Below, one piece after another: positions 23,752 through 33,110 of a stretch of 50,310 nt of DNA. Where the stretch lies: positions 1 through 50,310 of the forward strand of contig JAUNGL010000007.1 of assembly GCA_030524665.1 (NCBI GenBank), read 5' to 3'. Each line of letters begins with the position of its first letter. Within the stretch, counting starts at the first letter, position 1. Source of the DNA: Lachnospiraceae bacterium (lineage in GTDB: Bacteria > Bacillota > Clostridia > Lachnospirales > Lachnospiraceae). The notes below the pieces were generated by a model. It saw only the letters and a list, made by a program, of their open reading frames with translations, was not told the origin of the DNA and did not search any database. The translations under genes and the position numbers were made by a program.

Positions 23752-24948
23752 ATGAAGAATTTTATTTTTATCTCACCGAACTTTCCGACGAACTACTGGC
23801 AGTTCTGCCGTGAGCTGAAGAAAAACGGGCTGAATGTTCTGGGAATTGGCGATCAGCCGTATGACGAGCTGAAGCAGGAACTGAAGGACAGCCTGAATGA
23901 GTATTACAAGGTCAGCAATCTGGAAAATGATGACGAGGTTTATCGTGCAGTTGCATTTTTTATTTTCAAGCACGGCCGTATCGACTGGCTGGAGTCCAAC
24001 AATGAATACTGGCTGGAGCGCGATGCGAAACTCCGTACGGATTTTAATATCACAAGCGGATTCCAGAACAGCGATATTCCGCATGTGAAATTCAAATCCA
24101 AGATGAAGGAATATTACATAAAGGCGGGAATCCCGGTAGCGCGTTATCATATGGTAGATACTCTGGAGAATTGTCTGGCCTTTGCGGAAAAGGTTGGTTA
24201 TCCGGTAGTTGCGAAGCCGGATAATGGTGTCGGAGCCTCCCATACCTTCAAGATCGAAAAGGAAGAAGACATGAGATCCTTTTTTGATCTGAAGTGGCCG
24301 AATACTTCGTATATTATGGAGGAGTATGTGAATGGAGAGGTGAATTCCTATGATGCGATTATTGATGCGGACGGCGAGCCGATGTTTGAGACGGGTAATG
24401 TGACGCCGATGTCAATCATGGATATCGTAAATCATTCTGACAATTCCATTTTCTATATTCTGAAGAATCTGCCGGAGGATACCCGGACAGCAGGACGTGC
24501 GACGGTGAAGAGCTTTGGTGTGAAGAGCCGTTTTGTCCATTTTGAATTTTTCCGTCTGCTGAAAGATCAGGAAGGACTCGGCAAGAAGGGCGATCTGGTA
24601 GCGCTTGAGGTCAATATGCGTCCGAGCGGCGGTGTGACCCCGGATATGATCGATTTTGCGCACAGCACGGATGTCTATAAGATCTGGGCAGATATGATCG
24701 CATTCAACCGCTCTACGATGCCGATCGGCAAACATGCATACTGCGGCTTCGCAGGACGCCGCGACGGCAAGGACTTTGCGATGGATCATACAGATATCAT
24801 GGAGAAGTACGGCAAGCACATGAAGATGATGGAGCGTATCCCGGATGTACTTTCCGGCGCGATGGGCAACCAGATGTATGTGGCTGTGTTCGATTCGCAG
24901 AAGGAGCTGGATGAGTTTTACAGTGATATTCTGAAATGTAATGATTAG
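23752..24948 (+). CDS. ATP-grasp carboxylate-amine/thiol ligase family protein
   Basis: 398-residue ATP-grasp enzyme. An N-terminal domain of about 110 residues is followed by the ATP-binding lobe with PVVAKPDNGVGASHT and then the metal-binding LEVNMRPSGGVTPDM near residue 285. These enzymes activate a carboxylate as acyl phosphate and join it to an amine or thiol. The sequence is not one of the standard members (not PurK, PurT, CarB or D-Ala ligase). An agaaagg site precedes the ATG. It follows two esterase-like hydrolases on the same strand and ends before a strong terminator at 25076. I infer synthesis or remodelling of a small peptide-like or ester compound; nothing in the sequence names it. 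Confidence 0.8.
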   Translation: MKNFIFISPNFPTNYWQFCRELKKNGLNVLGIGDQPYDELKQELKDSLNEYYKVSNLENDDEVYRAVAFFIFKHGRIDWLESNNEYWLERDAKLRTDFNITSGFQNSDIPHVKFKSKMKEYYIKAGIPVARYHMVDTLENCLAFAEKVGYPVVAKPDNGVGASHTFKIEKEEDMRSFFDLKWPNTSYIMEEYVNGEVNSYDAIIDADGEPMFETGNVTPMSIMDIVNHSDNSIFYILKNLPEDTRTAGRATVKSFGVKSRFVHFEFFRLLKDQEGLGKKGDLVALEVNMRPSGGVTPDMIDFAHSTDVYKIWADMIAFNRSTMPIGKHAYCGFAGRRDGKDFAMDHTDIMEKYGKHMKMMERIPDVLSGAMGNQMYVAVFDSQKELDEFYSDILKCND

Positions 24949-25075
24949 GATGGGATCATATGCTGCAGTTCAGTCATGTTTGTGTTTTCGGTGCATGAAA
25001 AATACGTATATTTAATCAAAAAGAATATGTTGTAATGGAAATCTGTTGTTTTTGTTCAACATCTATTGAAACACA

Positions 25076-25114
25076 GCCCAGCATGGGTGTCCCTGGCCCA
25101 TGCTGGGCGTCTTT
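25076..25114 (+). terminator. terminator after the ATP-grasp gene
   Basis: A perfect 12-bp stem GCCCAGCATGGG (25076-25087) / CCCATGCTGGGC (25097-25108) is followed by GTCTTTTG. Confidence 0.85.
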
Positions 25115-25147
25115 TGTAGGTAATGAAATACGAATATGGACAATTGT

Positions 25148-25206
25148 GTTATTGTTCACGGGGGAGCTGTCCCGTTGTTACTGGTCATACGCGTGTGAAC
25201 AGTAAC
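25148..25206. repeat. dispersed inverted-repeat element (fullest copy)
   Basis: 59 bases bounded by inverted ends GTTATTGTTCAC...(25148) and ...GTGAACAGTAAC (to 25206), with an inner CGGG/CCCG hairpin. The left 27 bases match 12275-12301 with one change, and the first part also matches 22701-22714. The size and palindromic form resemble small non-coding interspersed repeats. Confidence 0.7.
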
Positions 25207-25315
25207 GTAATTGTTTTTTCAAATACAGTCTGCCATTGGAATGCCCTTGAATAGTTCTGCAGTCTATTGTAAAATGAAAACAGTTAAAATATTAGTGATA
25301 AAGGAGGCAGAGATT

Positions 25316-26233
25316 ATGAGCAGGGAGACAGAGAAGATGTTCAGCCAGTTATATGCACAACTTGGAGAGCAAAATTTAGAAGGTATGGATAAAGAGGAAA
25401 TAGAGTCTCTATTCCATGATTATATACAGCAGTACAATGAGCGTGTGGGAGGGGAGGTCACGGCAGAGACGGCGAAAACCTCAGATGATTTTCTGGAACT
25501 TGCGGAGATGGCTAAGCAAAAGAACAGTGCATTGCGGTATGCGAAAAAGGCGCTTCAGCTTGATCCGGATAATCTGGATGCGGAAAGCATGATTGCAGAA
25601 CTCTCGGCCCGTAATTCGTTCGATCTTTTGAATAAGCTGAAGTGTGCCGTTGTCCGAGGTGATGAGATTATGAAGGCAAAAGGCTATGCGGAGGAACATT
25701 GTATAGGAGAGTACTGGGGGATGATAGAGACACGCCCGTATATGCGTCTGCGTATGAAATATGCAGATACTCTGAAGGATAATGGTATGATACGCCGTGC
25801 AATCACGGAATATGAAGAGATGCTTCGGCTCAGCGAAAATGATAATTTGGGTGTTAGATATACTCTGATGCATCTGTATGCCCTGATGGAAGATGAGCAG
25901 AATGCACTTGCGCTTCACAAAAGGTACGATGGTTATGAGGAAACACAGATGTTGTTTCCCTTATCCATCCTGTATTTTAAACTCGGAGATCTGGAAAGGG
26001 CGTCTGGTTATCTGAAGCGGTTATACGCAGCGAATAAGGACACAAAGAAATTTATCAGAGGGATTGTGAATGATAATATGGAACGCTATTTCAACGGGAT
26101 GTCAGAATTTGGCTACCGACCGTTCACGATAGAGGAATTAGTGACGGAAATGATGGAAAATCAGGAGCTTTTTGAGAATGTTCCAGGGTATTTTTATTGG
26201 GCGGATGAGCAATTAATAAGTAAAAAGAGATGA
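25316..26233 (+). CDS. TPR-repeat protein of unknown function
   Basis: 305-residue soluble protein with tetratricopeptide-like helices. One unit is ALRYAKKALQLDPDNLDAES near residue 70; others cover about 140-235 (AITEYEEMLRLSENDN and LGDLERASGYLKRLYAAN). The stretch ETRPYMR...NDNLGVRYTL resembles a motif I recall from ST7-like TPR proteins. No catalytic motif, membrane helix or signal peptide is visible. The ATG at 25316 is preceded by a perfect aaggagg with 8-base spacing. It is probably a protein-interaction scaffold; partners are unknown. Confidence 0.75.
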   Translation: MSRETEKMFSQLYAQLGEQNLEGMDKEEIESLFHDYIQQYNERVGGEVTAETAKTSDDFLELAEMAKQKNSALRYAKKALQLDPDNLDAESMIAELSARNSFDLLNKLKCAVVRGDEIMKAKGYAEEHCIGEYWGMIETRPYMRLRMKYADTLKDNGMIRRAITEYEEMLRLSENDNLGVRYTLMHLYALMEDEQNALALHKRYDGYEETQMLFPLSILYFKLGDLERASGYLKRLYAANKDTKKFIRGIVNDNMERYFNGMSEFGYRPFTIEELVTEMMENQELFENVPGYFYWADEQLISKKR

Positions 26234-26316
26234 TTTGTACGATGTCAGTAAATGGCGGGAGTTGTGGATAAGCCTTTTGTGTATGCAATTTTAAGATTGG
26301 AACTGAGGAACGAATC

Positions 26317-26574
26317 ATGGAAGAATTGTACAGGATGATTGAAGAAAAAATAAAAAAGTCAGGATATCCGGGCGAGATCGATGGAAGAGAATTCTACAAT
26401 GAGGTCAGCGACGAAGCAGAGGATCAGGAAAACGGAGCTTATATTTTCCTGATCAAGAAAAGTGATACGGTATATTATCAGGGTTGCATGGACATCATGG
26501 ACAGGGAATTTGATCTTCACTATGTGGATATCCATGAAGGCGATACCGTGTATCATGTGGATTTCGATGCATGA
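26317..26574 (+). CDS. small acidic hypothetical protein
   Basis: 85 residues, strongly acidic, not recognised. It has a helical N-terminus (MEELYRMIEEKIKKSGYPG) followed by what looks like alternating beta strands (NGAYIFLIKKS, TVYYQGCMDIMD, FDLHYVDIHEGDTVYHVDF). There is no membrane segment and a single Cys. A tgagga site precedes the ATG, and it sits between the TPR gene and bcp on the same strand. The regular protein-like composition and good start support a real gene; function unknown. Confidence 0.65.
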   Translation: MEELYRMIEEKIKKSGYPGEIDGREFYNEVSDEAEDQENGAYIFLIKKSDTVYYQGCMDIMDREFDLHYVDIHEGDTVYHVDFDA

Positions 26575-26631
26575 GGACATTCAGGCTGCGGAATTTTTGC
26601 AAGTAACAAAATAAAAAGTGAGGGAAGAACA

Positions 26632-27087
26632 ATGCTGGAGACAGGAACAAAAGCGCCGGAATTTGAATTGCCGGATCAGAATGGAGAGCTTCATACACTG
26701 GAAGAGTACAGAGGAAAGAAAGTAATCCTTTATTTTTATCCGAAAGACAACACGGCCGGATGCACGAAGCAGGCGTGTGGGTTTGGAGAACTGTATCCGC
26801 AGTTCATGGAGAAGGGAGCGGTGGTGATCGGTATCAGTAAGGACACCGTGGCTTCCCATAAGAAATTTGAAACGAAATACAGTCTGCCGTTTACTCTTCT
26901 GGCTGACCCGGAGCTGAAAGCAATTCAGGCGTATGATGTGTGGCAGGAGAAGAAGAACTACGGGAAGGTCTCCATGGGTGTGGTACGGACCACGTATCTG
27001 ATTGATGAAGAGGGTGTGATCGTAAAAGCATTCGGAAAGGTCAAAGCGGCAGAGAACCCGGCACAGATGCTTGAGGAATTGCCATGA
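26632..27087 (+). CDS. bcp: thiol peroxidase Bcp (peroxiredoxin)
   Basis: 151-residue peroxiredoxin that reduces hydrogen peroxide and organic hydroperoxides using thioredoxin. The active site reads TAGCTKQACGF, with peroxidatic Cys44 and a second Cys49 five residues later, the CxxxxC arrangement of atypical 2-Cys Bcp/PrxQ. The start follows gaggga. Its stop overlaps the yaaA start by 4 bases, so the two peroxide-stress genes are co-translated. Confidence 0.93.
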   Translation: MLETGTKAPEFELPDQNGELHTLEEYRGKKVILYFYPKDNTAGCTKQACGFGELYPQFMEKGAVVIGISKDTVASHKKFETKYSLPFTLLADPELKAIQAYDVWQEKKNYGKVSMGVVRTTYLIDEEGVIVKAFGKVKAAENPAQMLEELP

Positions 27088-27827
27088 GAATTATTCTGTC
27101 CCCTGCGAAAAAAATGAATGTGGATGTGGATTCACTGCAGCCTGCCGGACTGCCGGTGTTTCTTTCGGATACGGAAAAGATTATGAACTGGATGAAGCGT
27201 CTGCCGTACGCGGAAGCGAAAAGGCTGTGGGCGTGTAACGATAAGATCGCACAGCTGAATTATGAACGGTTTGCAGAGATGGATCTGTATCGCAGGTTAA
27301 CGCCTGCGGTCCTGTCTTATGAGGGAATTGCGTTTCAGTATATGGCACCGTCTGTGTTTGAAGATGGCCAGTTTGAATATGTGCAGGAGCATCTGCGGAT
27401 TCTGTCTGCGTTTTACGGTGTCCTGAAACCGATGGACGGTGTGACTCCGTACCGTCTGGAAATGCAGGCGAAAGCCAGGATTGACGGCACCGGGAATCTC
27501 TATGAATACTGGGGAGACCGTCTGTACCGGGAGGTTATGGATGACAGCAGGATGATTATCAATCTAGCTTCGAAGGAATATTCGAAATGCATAGAATCAT
27601 GGCTGACGCCGGAGGATACGTATATTACCTGTGTGTTTGGCGAACTGGACAAAGGGAAAATTATACAGAAGGGTGTCTATGCGAAGATGGCAAGAGGTGA
27701 AATGGTACGGTTCATGGCGGAGCGCCGCATCCAGAAGCCGGAAGAAATGAAGCAGTTCGAACGATTGGGGTATCATTTCGCAGATGAATTTTCATCTTCG
27801 GCAGAGTATGTGTTCCTGAAGAATTGA
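27084..27827 (+). CDS. yaaA: peroxide stress protein YaaA
   Basis: 247 residues of the YaaA/DUF328 family. In E. coli this protein limits free iron and so protects DNA and protein from Fenton damage during peroxide stress. The N-terminal MRIILSPAKKM, the central LSYEGIAFQYM and the late IINLASKEYSK and ARGEMVRFM are characteristic. The overlap with bcp (ATGA) places a peroxidase and an iron-protecting protein in one operon, a functional match. Confidence 0.92.
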   Translation: MRIILSPAKKMNVDVDSLQPAGLPVFLSDTEKIMNWMKRLPYAEAKRLWACNDKIAQLNYERFAEMDLYRRLTPAVLSYEGIAFQYMAPSVFEDGQFEYVQEHLRILSAFYGVLKPMDGVTPYRLEMQAKARIDGTGNLYEYWGDRLYREVMDDSRMIINLASKEYSKCIESWLTPEDTYITCVFGELDKGKIIQKGVYAKMARGEMVRFMAERRIQKPEEMKQFERLGYHFADEFSSSAEYVFLKN

Positions 27828-28021
27828 CAGACCATAAATGAAATGCAGGTTTTCTGAAATCTTCCAAACGTCGATTTGATACAGGACAGAATAATTCATA
27901 TGTGATGGGAGCGCCCAGGACTGGCACATGGCAGAATCGGGACAGTTTATGTCAGAACAATACATATGCGAGGAGAGCTGGGACAGTGCCCGGAGGAAAG
28001 ACTGAGAAAGCGGGGCAATGA

Positions 28022-29359
28022 ATGAAACAGTTAAGTTTATTTGATATGATGGAGGAACGGGAGACGAATGCACCGCTTGCAAGCCGCCTGCGTCCTGAGA
28101 CGCTGGAGGAATACGCAGGACAGGAGCATCTGGTCGGAAAAGGAAAAATCCTGAGGCAGTTAATTGAAAGGGATCAGATTTCCTCGATGATCTTCTGGGG
28201 GCCGCCGGGAGTCGGCAAGACAACGCTGGCGCGGATCATAGCGAAGCAGACAAAGGCAGAGTTTGTAGAATTCAGTGCGGTAAGCAGCGGAATCAGGGAG
28301 ATTAAGGAGGTCATGACGCAGGCGGAGCAGGCCAGACGAATAGGGGTACGGACACTGCTCTTTGCGGATGAGATTCACCGCTTCAATAAGGCACAGCAGG
28401 ATGCGTTTCTTCCATATGTAGAGAAAGGAAGCATCATTCTGGTCGGAGCGACAACGGAGAATCCTTCCTTTGAGATTAATTCAGCTCTTCTGTCACGGTG
28501 TAAGGTATTTCTGCTGAAAGCATTGGAAGAGAAGGACATCCGGAAGCTGCTGGGATATGCACTGAAGAGTCCGAAGGGTTTTGGGAACATGGATATCCTG
28601 ATCGGAGAGGATCAGCTGGCAGTGATTGCCCGGTTTGCAAATGGGGATGCGAGAACTGCGCTGAATACGCTTGAGATGGCGGTACTGAACGGAACGATGG
28701 ATCAGGAAGCCCGGCTGGTTGTTACGGATGAGATTTTGTCTGAGTGTATGAACAGGCGTTCCCTGTTGTACGATAAAAACGGGGAAGAACATTACAATCT
28801 GATTTCCGCGCTTCACAAATCAATGCGGAACAGCGATCCGGATGCGGCAGTCTACTGGATGTGCCGGATGCTGGACGGTGGCGAGGACCCGCTGTATATT
28901 GCGCGAAGGCTGGTGCGCTTTGCGAGTGAGGATGTGGGAATCGCGGACCCGCAGGCGCTTCAGGTGGCAGTCAGTACGTATCAGGCGTGCCACTTTCTGG
29001 GGATGCCGGAGTGTGATGTGAATCTGACGCAGGCCGTGGTCTACCTGTCGATGTCACCGAAATCGAATGCACTTTACAGGGCCTGTGAAGCGGCCAAGGA
29101 AGATATCCGGAAGTTGCCTGCGGAGCCGGTGCCGCTGCAGATCTGCAATGCCCCGACGAATCTGATGAAAGAGCTGCATTATGGGGAAGGCTACGTCTAT
29201 GCCCACAGTACGGAAGAGAAGCTGACCAGAATGCAGTGCCTGCCGGATTCACTTGCAGGGAAAAGGTATTATCAGCCGACTTCAGAAGGAAAGGAGAAAC
29301 AGGTGAAGGAACGGCTGGAAGAGATACTTGCGTGGAAGCGTGGGGAAGAAACAAAATGA
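28022..29359 (+). CDS. rarA: replication-associated recombination protein RarA (MgsA)
   Basis: 445-residue AAA+ ATPase related to clamp-loader and RuvB proteins, acting at stalled replication forks. Walker A is GPPGVGKTT (60-68), Walker B LLFADEIHRFN, sensor 1 VGATTENPSFE, and the C-terminal half is the MgsA tetramerisation region (ASEDVGIADPQAL, YLSMSPKSNA). The start at 28022 has only a weak upstream site (gcggggc). The gene ends at a clear terminator (29372-29407). Confidence 0.93.
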   Translation: MKQLSLFDMMEERETNAPLASRLRPETLEEYAGQEHLVGKGKILRQLIERDQISSMIFWGPPGVGKTTLARIIAKQTKAEFVEFSAVSSGIREIKEVMTQAEQARRIGVRTLLFADEIHRFNKAQQDAFLPYVEKGSIILVGATTENPSFEINSALLSRCKVFLLKALEEKDIRKLLGYALKSPKGFGNMDILIGEDQLAVIARFANGDARTALNTLEMAVLNGTMDQEARLVVTDEILSECMNRRSLLYDKNGEEHYNLISALHKSMRNSDPDAAVYWMCRMLDGGEDPLYIARRLVRFASEDVGIADPQALQVAVSTYQACHFLGMPECDVNLTQAVVYLSMSPKSNALYRACEAAKEDIRKLPAEPVPLQICNAPTNLMKELHYGEGYVYAHSTEEKLTRMQCLPDSLAGKRYYQPTSEGKEKQVKERLEEILAWKRGEETK

Positions 29360-29371
29360 AAATAAAAGTAT

Positions 29372-29407
29372 AAAATACCCGGGAATTCAAAACCACGGGT
29401 ATTTTTT
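29372..29407 (+). terminator. terminator after rarA
   Basis: AAATACCCG pairs with CGGGTATTT around a 14-base loop, followed by a T-run. The A/T symmetry could also let it work on the other strand. Confidence 0.8.
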
Positions 29408-29554
29408 ATGGCAGACTGGTAAAAAGTGATGTATAATGGACAGCATATTTTGTAATAGTTCAGCAGTGGTCAGCCAAATGTTTGCGCAGGCACGACCATC
29501 TGGTTCGTTGCTCGCAGGAATAAATAAGAAAGTCAGGAAGAAAGGAGCATCCAT

Positions 29555-32500
29555 ATGTCCCTGCAATTTATAATAGGAAATTCCGGCAGCGGGAAATCCC
29601 GTATGCTGTACCGGAAAATGATAGAAGCCTCTATCCGGCATCCGGAACAGAATTTTATGGTGATCGTCCCGGAGCAGTTTACGATGCAGACGCAGAAGGA
29701 GCTGGTGATGCTCCACCCGAAAAAGGGAATTATGAATATTGATGTCCTGAGTTTTCCACGGCTGGCACACCGTATTTTTGAAGAGACGGGCGAGGATCGG
29801 CGGACGATCCTGACGGAGACGGGAAAGAACCTGATGATACGGCGGCTGGCGATGGAGCTTTCTGATGAGCTTCCGGTGCTTGGAAGCAGAATGAACCGGA
29901 CGGGTTATGTGTCGAAGGTAAAGTCGATACTTTCCGAGCTGATGCAGTATGAGGTGACGGAGCCGGAGCTTGGGGTTTTGATCGAACAGGTCAGTGACCG
30001 TCCGTTGCTGCAGGCGAAGCTGAAGGATATTCAGAAGCTCTACCGTGAATTTCTGGATTACCAGAGAGAGCGGTTTCTGAAACCGGAGGAGCTGCTGGAT
30101 GTTCTGTGTCAGGCAGCTTGGCATTCTAAACTTCTGCGCCGGAGTACGCTGGCATTCGACGGGTTTACCGGATTTACGCCTTCACAGCTTCATGTGCTGG
30201 AAGTGCTGATGAAGCTCTCACCGCAGCTTTTGATTACGGTAACGATGGATGCGGGGGAGTCATGGGGAGGAAGATTTGAGGAGCATGAGCTGTTTGCACT
30301 CAGCAAGAAGACGATTCAGACACTTCTGGAAACTGCGGGGCGGGCGGCGCTGCACAGTGAGTTTCCGTTTGAGATTCAGGAGCCTGTGATACTTGGGAAA
30401 GATGGCTGTCCGAGATTTCGGAAGGGCGGGGAACTGGAGCATCTGGAGAGGAATCTGTTCCGGACGAGACGGCAGAGCTATCGGGCAAAGGAGCATCAGA
30501 ATGCAGTACCGATGCAGGTGCAGAAGAGCGGGAATCGGGGAGCGGAAAATTCACAGAATACGGCCGTTTGGGAAGAAACGAATCAAAAGCAGAACATGCC
30601 GGGAGAGAACGGAGGTGAGATATCCCTCCATGTCTCCGCGAATCCGGCAGGTGAGACCGCATTTGCAGCCCGGACGATCAGCCGTCTCGTGCGGGAAGAG
30701 GGATACCGTTATCAGGATATCGCGGTGATTACAGGCAATCTCGCTTCCTATGAGAATTATGTCAGGAAAATCTTCTGTTCGTATGATATTCCGGTATTTA
30801 TCGACCAGACGCGTCATATTCTTCTGAATCCCTGTCTGGAATTTGTCCGCAGTGCGCTTGGTGTGGCGGAGCAGGATTTCTCGACAGAATCGGTGATCCG
30901 GTATCTGCGGACGGGAATGGCGGAGCTGACTGCGGAGGAGACGGACAGGCTGGAAAATTATCTGCTGGCTTCCGGAATCCGGGGAAAGACGCGCTGGGCG
31001 GAGGAATGGACGTGGCATACGCCGGGCCGGATGCAGGAGGAGACAGAGGTCTGCAACGGATTCCGGGCAGCCGTGATGGAGAAGCTGGGACTCTTCGCAG
31101 AGCGGATGTGTGCACCGGAAGCTGTCCTGCGGGATTATGCGGATGCACTGTATGAATTGCTGACTGCATGTAATCTTCAGCAGAAGCTGAAGGATCAGGA
31201 AAATGAATTTACCGTAAAAGGTGCGCTGGATCAGGCGAAGGAGTACAGCCAGATTTACGGGATTCTCCTGAAGCTGCTGGATGAGATGGTCGAACTGCTC
31301 GGGGAAGAAAAGGTAACAGGACGTGAGTTCGCAGATATTCTGGATGCCGGATTCGCGGAGGCAAAGGTCGGAATTATCCCGCCGGGAATTGATCAGGTGC
31401 AGGTCGGGGATATGGAGCGTACCAGACTGTCACGTGTAAAGGTTCTCTTTTTCCTTGGGCTGAATGACGGATGGGTGCCGTCACACGGAGATGACGGCGG
31501 AATCGTATCCGATATGGAACGTGAAATACTGCGGGACCGCGGAGCAGATCTGGCTCCGACCGGGCGTGAGGATGGCTATATCCAGCGGTTTTACCTGTAT
31601 CAGAATCTGACGAAGCCGGAACGGCGCCTGTATCTTTCCTGGTGTAAGAGCAGCAGTGACGGAGCGCTGATGCGTCCCTCCTATCTGGTTGCAGTGATCC
31701 GGAAGCTGTTCCCTGAGCTTTGCGTGACAGAGGAAGAAAAGATACAGAAGTCCATTTATCAGATCACAGCGCCGAAGAATGGGATGGAGTATCTGACAGA
31801 TGGGCTGCGGGCCGTGCGGGAAGGAAAAGAAACGAAAGAATGGCGTGAGGTGTACCGGACATACCTGCTCGACGAGAAGCTGCACGGACGTGTGCAGGAG
31901 CTGACGCGGGCAGCATTTCTAAGAGGAGGTGCGGCGCATCTGACGTACAAAACCTCAAGAAGCCTGTACGGGGAAGTGCTGGAGAACAGCGTGACACGTC
32001 TGGAGCAGTTTGCCGCCTGCGCATTTGCGCATTTCGCAGCGTATGGGCTGAGACTGCAGGAACGGGAGCTGTACGGCGTGCGTCCGGTAGACCTTGGAAT
32101 CGTTTTCCACCGTGCAATGGAGCAGTTTTCACGGAGACTTCAGGCGAGCCCTTATGACTGGAAGAATCTTCCGGAAGAGGTTCGGGAGGAAATGATGGGA
32201 AAGTGCGTGGACAGTATTGCAGACGGTTACGGGGAAAAAGTATTTCACAGTGATGCACGGTCAGAATATACGGTTCAGCGAATGAAGCGGATTCTGAACC
32301 GCACGGTCTGGGCTCTGCATCAGCAGCTGGAGGCGGGAAATTATACCCCTCAGGCATTTGAGGTATCATTTGCGGATGCAGGGGATGCGGAGGCTGTGAA
32401 TGTCAGGCTTTCCGGTGGGGAGAAGATGCATCTCCAGGGAAGGATTGACCGGATCGACACGTATGAGACAGAGGATACGGTCTATGTGAAGATCATTGAT

Positions 32501-33109
32501 TACAAATCGGGGATGACGCAGTTTGACCCAGTGTCGCTGTACTATGGCCTGCAGCTTCAGCTAATCGTCTACCTGAATGCGGCGCTTGAGATGGAGCAGC
32601 GTATGGCAGGCGGGAAAGAGGCAATTCCGGCAGGCATTTTCTATTATCACATGCAGGACCCGATGCTGGATAAAGACGGAAAGGCGACACAGCAGCAGAT
32701 ATCCGAGAAGCTGCTGAAAAAGCTGAAGCCGGATGGGATTGTCAACAGTGACAAGGAAATACTGCAGACACTGGATCACCAGATCGGAGCAGACTCACTG
32801 GTAGTTCCGGCAGCGTTTAAGAAGGACGGGACACTGAAGGCAGGCTCCAGTGCAATTTCGACGGAACAGTTCCATGCAGTGTCACGGTTTGTCCGGCGGA
32901 AGTTGAAGGAGACGGGGCAGCGGATCATGGACGGAGAGATTTCGGTAAGCCCGGTAAAAAACAAAACGCAGTCCGCCTGTGATTACTGCGAATACGCCGA
33001 TGTCTGCGGCTTCGACCGGAAGCTGCCGGGGATGTGTGAGCAGCGGCTGCAGGAGCTTTCGAAGGAGGAAGCGTGGGAAAGGATTGAGAGAGAAGGAGGT
33101 GAGGACTGA
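29555..33109 (+). CDS. addB: ATP-dependent helicase/nuclease subunit B
   Basis: 1184-residue subunit of the AddAB helicase-nuclease that resects double-strand breaks for RecA loading. Walker A is GNSGSGKS at residues 8-15. The C-terminal nuclease has VKIIDYKSG and the iron-sulfur cysteines: one Cys in QFAACAFAHF and three in CDYCEYADVC near the end. An aaaggag site precedes the ATG. addA follows after a single base, with its ribosome site inside addB. Compared with well-known AddB proteins (about 1150-1170 residues) it is slightly long; a polar linker occurs around residues 310-355. Confidence 0.94.
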   Translation: MSLQFIIGNSGSGKSRMLYRKMIEASIRHPEQNFMVIVPEQFTMQTQKELVMLHPKKGIMNIDVLSFPRLAHRIFEETGEDRRTILTETGKNLMIRRLAMELSDELPVLGSRMNRTGYVSKVKSILSELMQYEVTEPELGVLIEQVSDRPLLQAKLKDIQKLYREFLDYQRERFLKPEELLDVLCQAAWHSKLLRRSTLAFDGFTGFTPSQLHVLEVLMKLSPQLLITVTMDAGESWGGRFEEHELFALSKKTIQTLLETAGRAALHSEFPFEIQEPVILGKDGCPRFRKGGELEHLERNLFRTRRQSYRAKEHQNAVPMQVQKSGNRGAENSQNTAVWEETNQKQNMPGENGGEISLHVSANPAGETAFAARTISRLVREEGYRYQDIAVITGNLASYENYVRKIFCSYDIPVFIDQTRHILLNPCLEFVRSALGVAEQDFSTESVIRYLRTGMAELTAEETDRLENYLLASGIRGKTRWAEEWTWHTPGRMQEETEVCNGFRAAVMEKLGLFAERMCAPEAVLRDYADALYELLTACNLQQKLKDQENEFTVKGALDQAKEYSQIYGILLKLLDEMVELLGEEKVTGREFADILDAGFAEAKVGIIPPGIDQVQVGDMERTRLSRVKVLFFLGLNDGWVPSHGDDGGIVSDMEREILRDRGADLAPTGREDGYIQRFYLYQNLTKPERRLYLSWCKSSSDGALMRPSYLVAVIRKLFPELCVTEEEKIQKSIYQITAPKNGMEYLTDGLRAVREGKETKEWREVYRTYLLDEKLHGRVQELTRAAFLRGGAAHLTYKTSRSLYGEVLENSVTRLEQFAACAFAHFAAYGLRLQERELYGVRPVDLGIVFHRAMEQFSRRLQASPYDWKNLPEEVREEMMGKCVDSIADGYGEKVFHSDARSEYTVQRMKRILNRTVWALHQQLEAGNYTPQAFEVSFADAGDAEAVNVRLSGGEKMHLQGRIDRIDTYETEDTVYVKIIDYKSGMTQFDPVSLYYGLQLQLIVYLNAALEMEQRMAGGKEAIPAGIFYYHMQDPMLDKDGKATQQQISEKLLKKLKPDGIVNSDKEILQTLDHQIGADSLVVPAAFKKDGTLKAGSSAISTEQFHAVSRFVRRKLKETGQRIMDGEISVSPVKNKTQSACDYCEYADVCGFDRKLPGMCEQRLQELSKEEAWERIEREGGED

Positions 33110-33110
33110 A

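Larger units (their letters stand above)
24949..25315. other. intergenic region with terminator and repeat
   Basis: 367 bases: an AT-rich stretch, a strong terminator (25076-25114), the fullest copy of the dispersed inverted repeat (25148-25206) and the leader of the TPR gene. No protein gene with a plausible ribosome site is seen. Confidence 0.65.

Noticed and set aside
29387..30124. Long minus-strand open frames opposite addB, addA and the PTS gene
   Set aside because: Long antisense frames are expected from the codon bias here; none has a ribosome site or recognisable motif.
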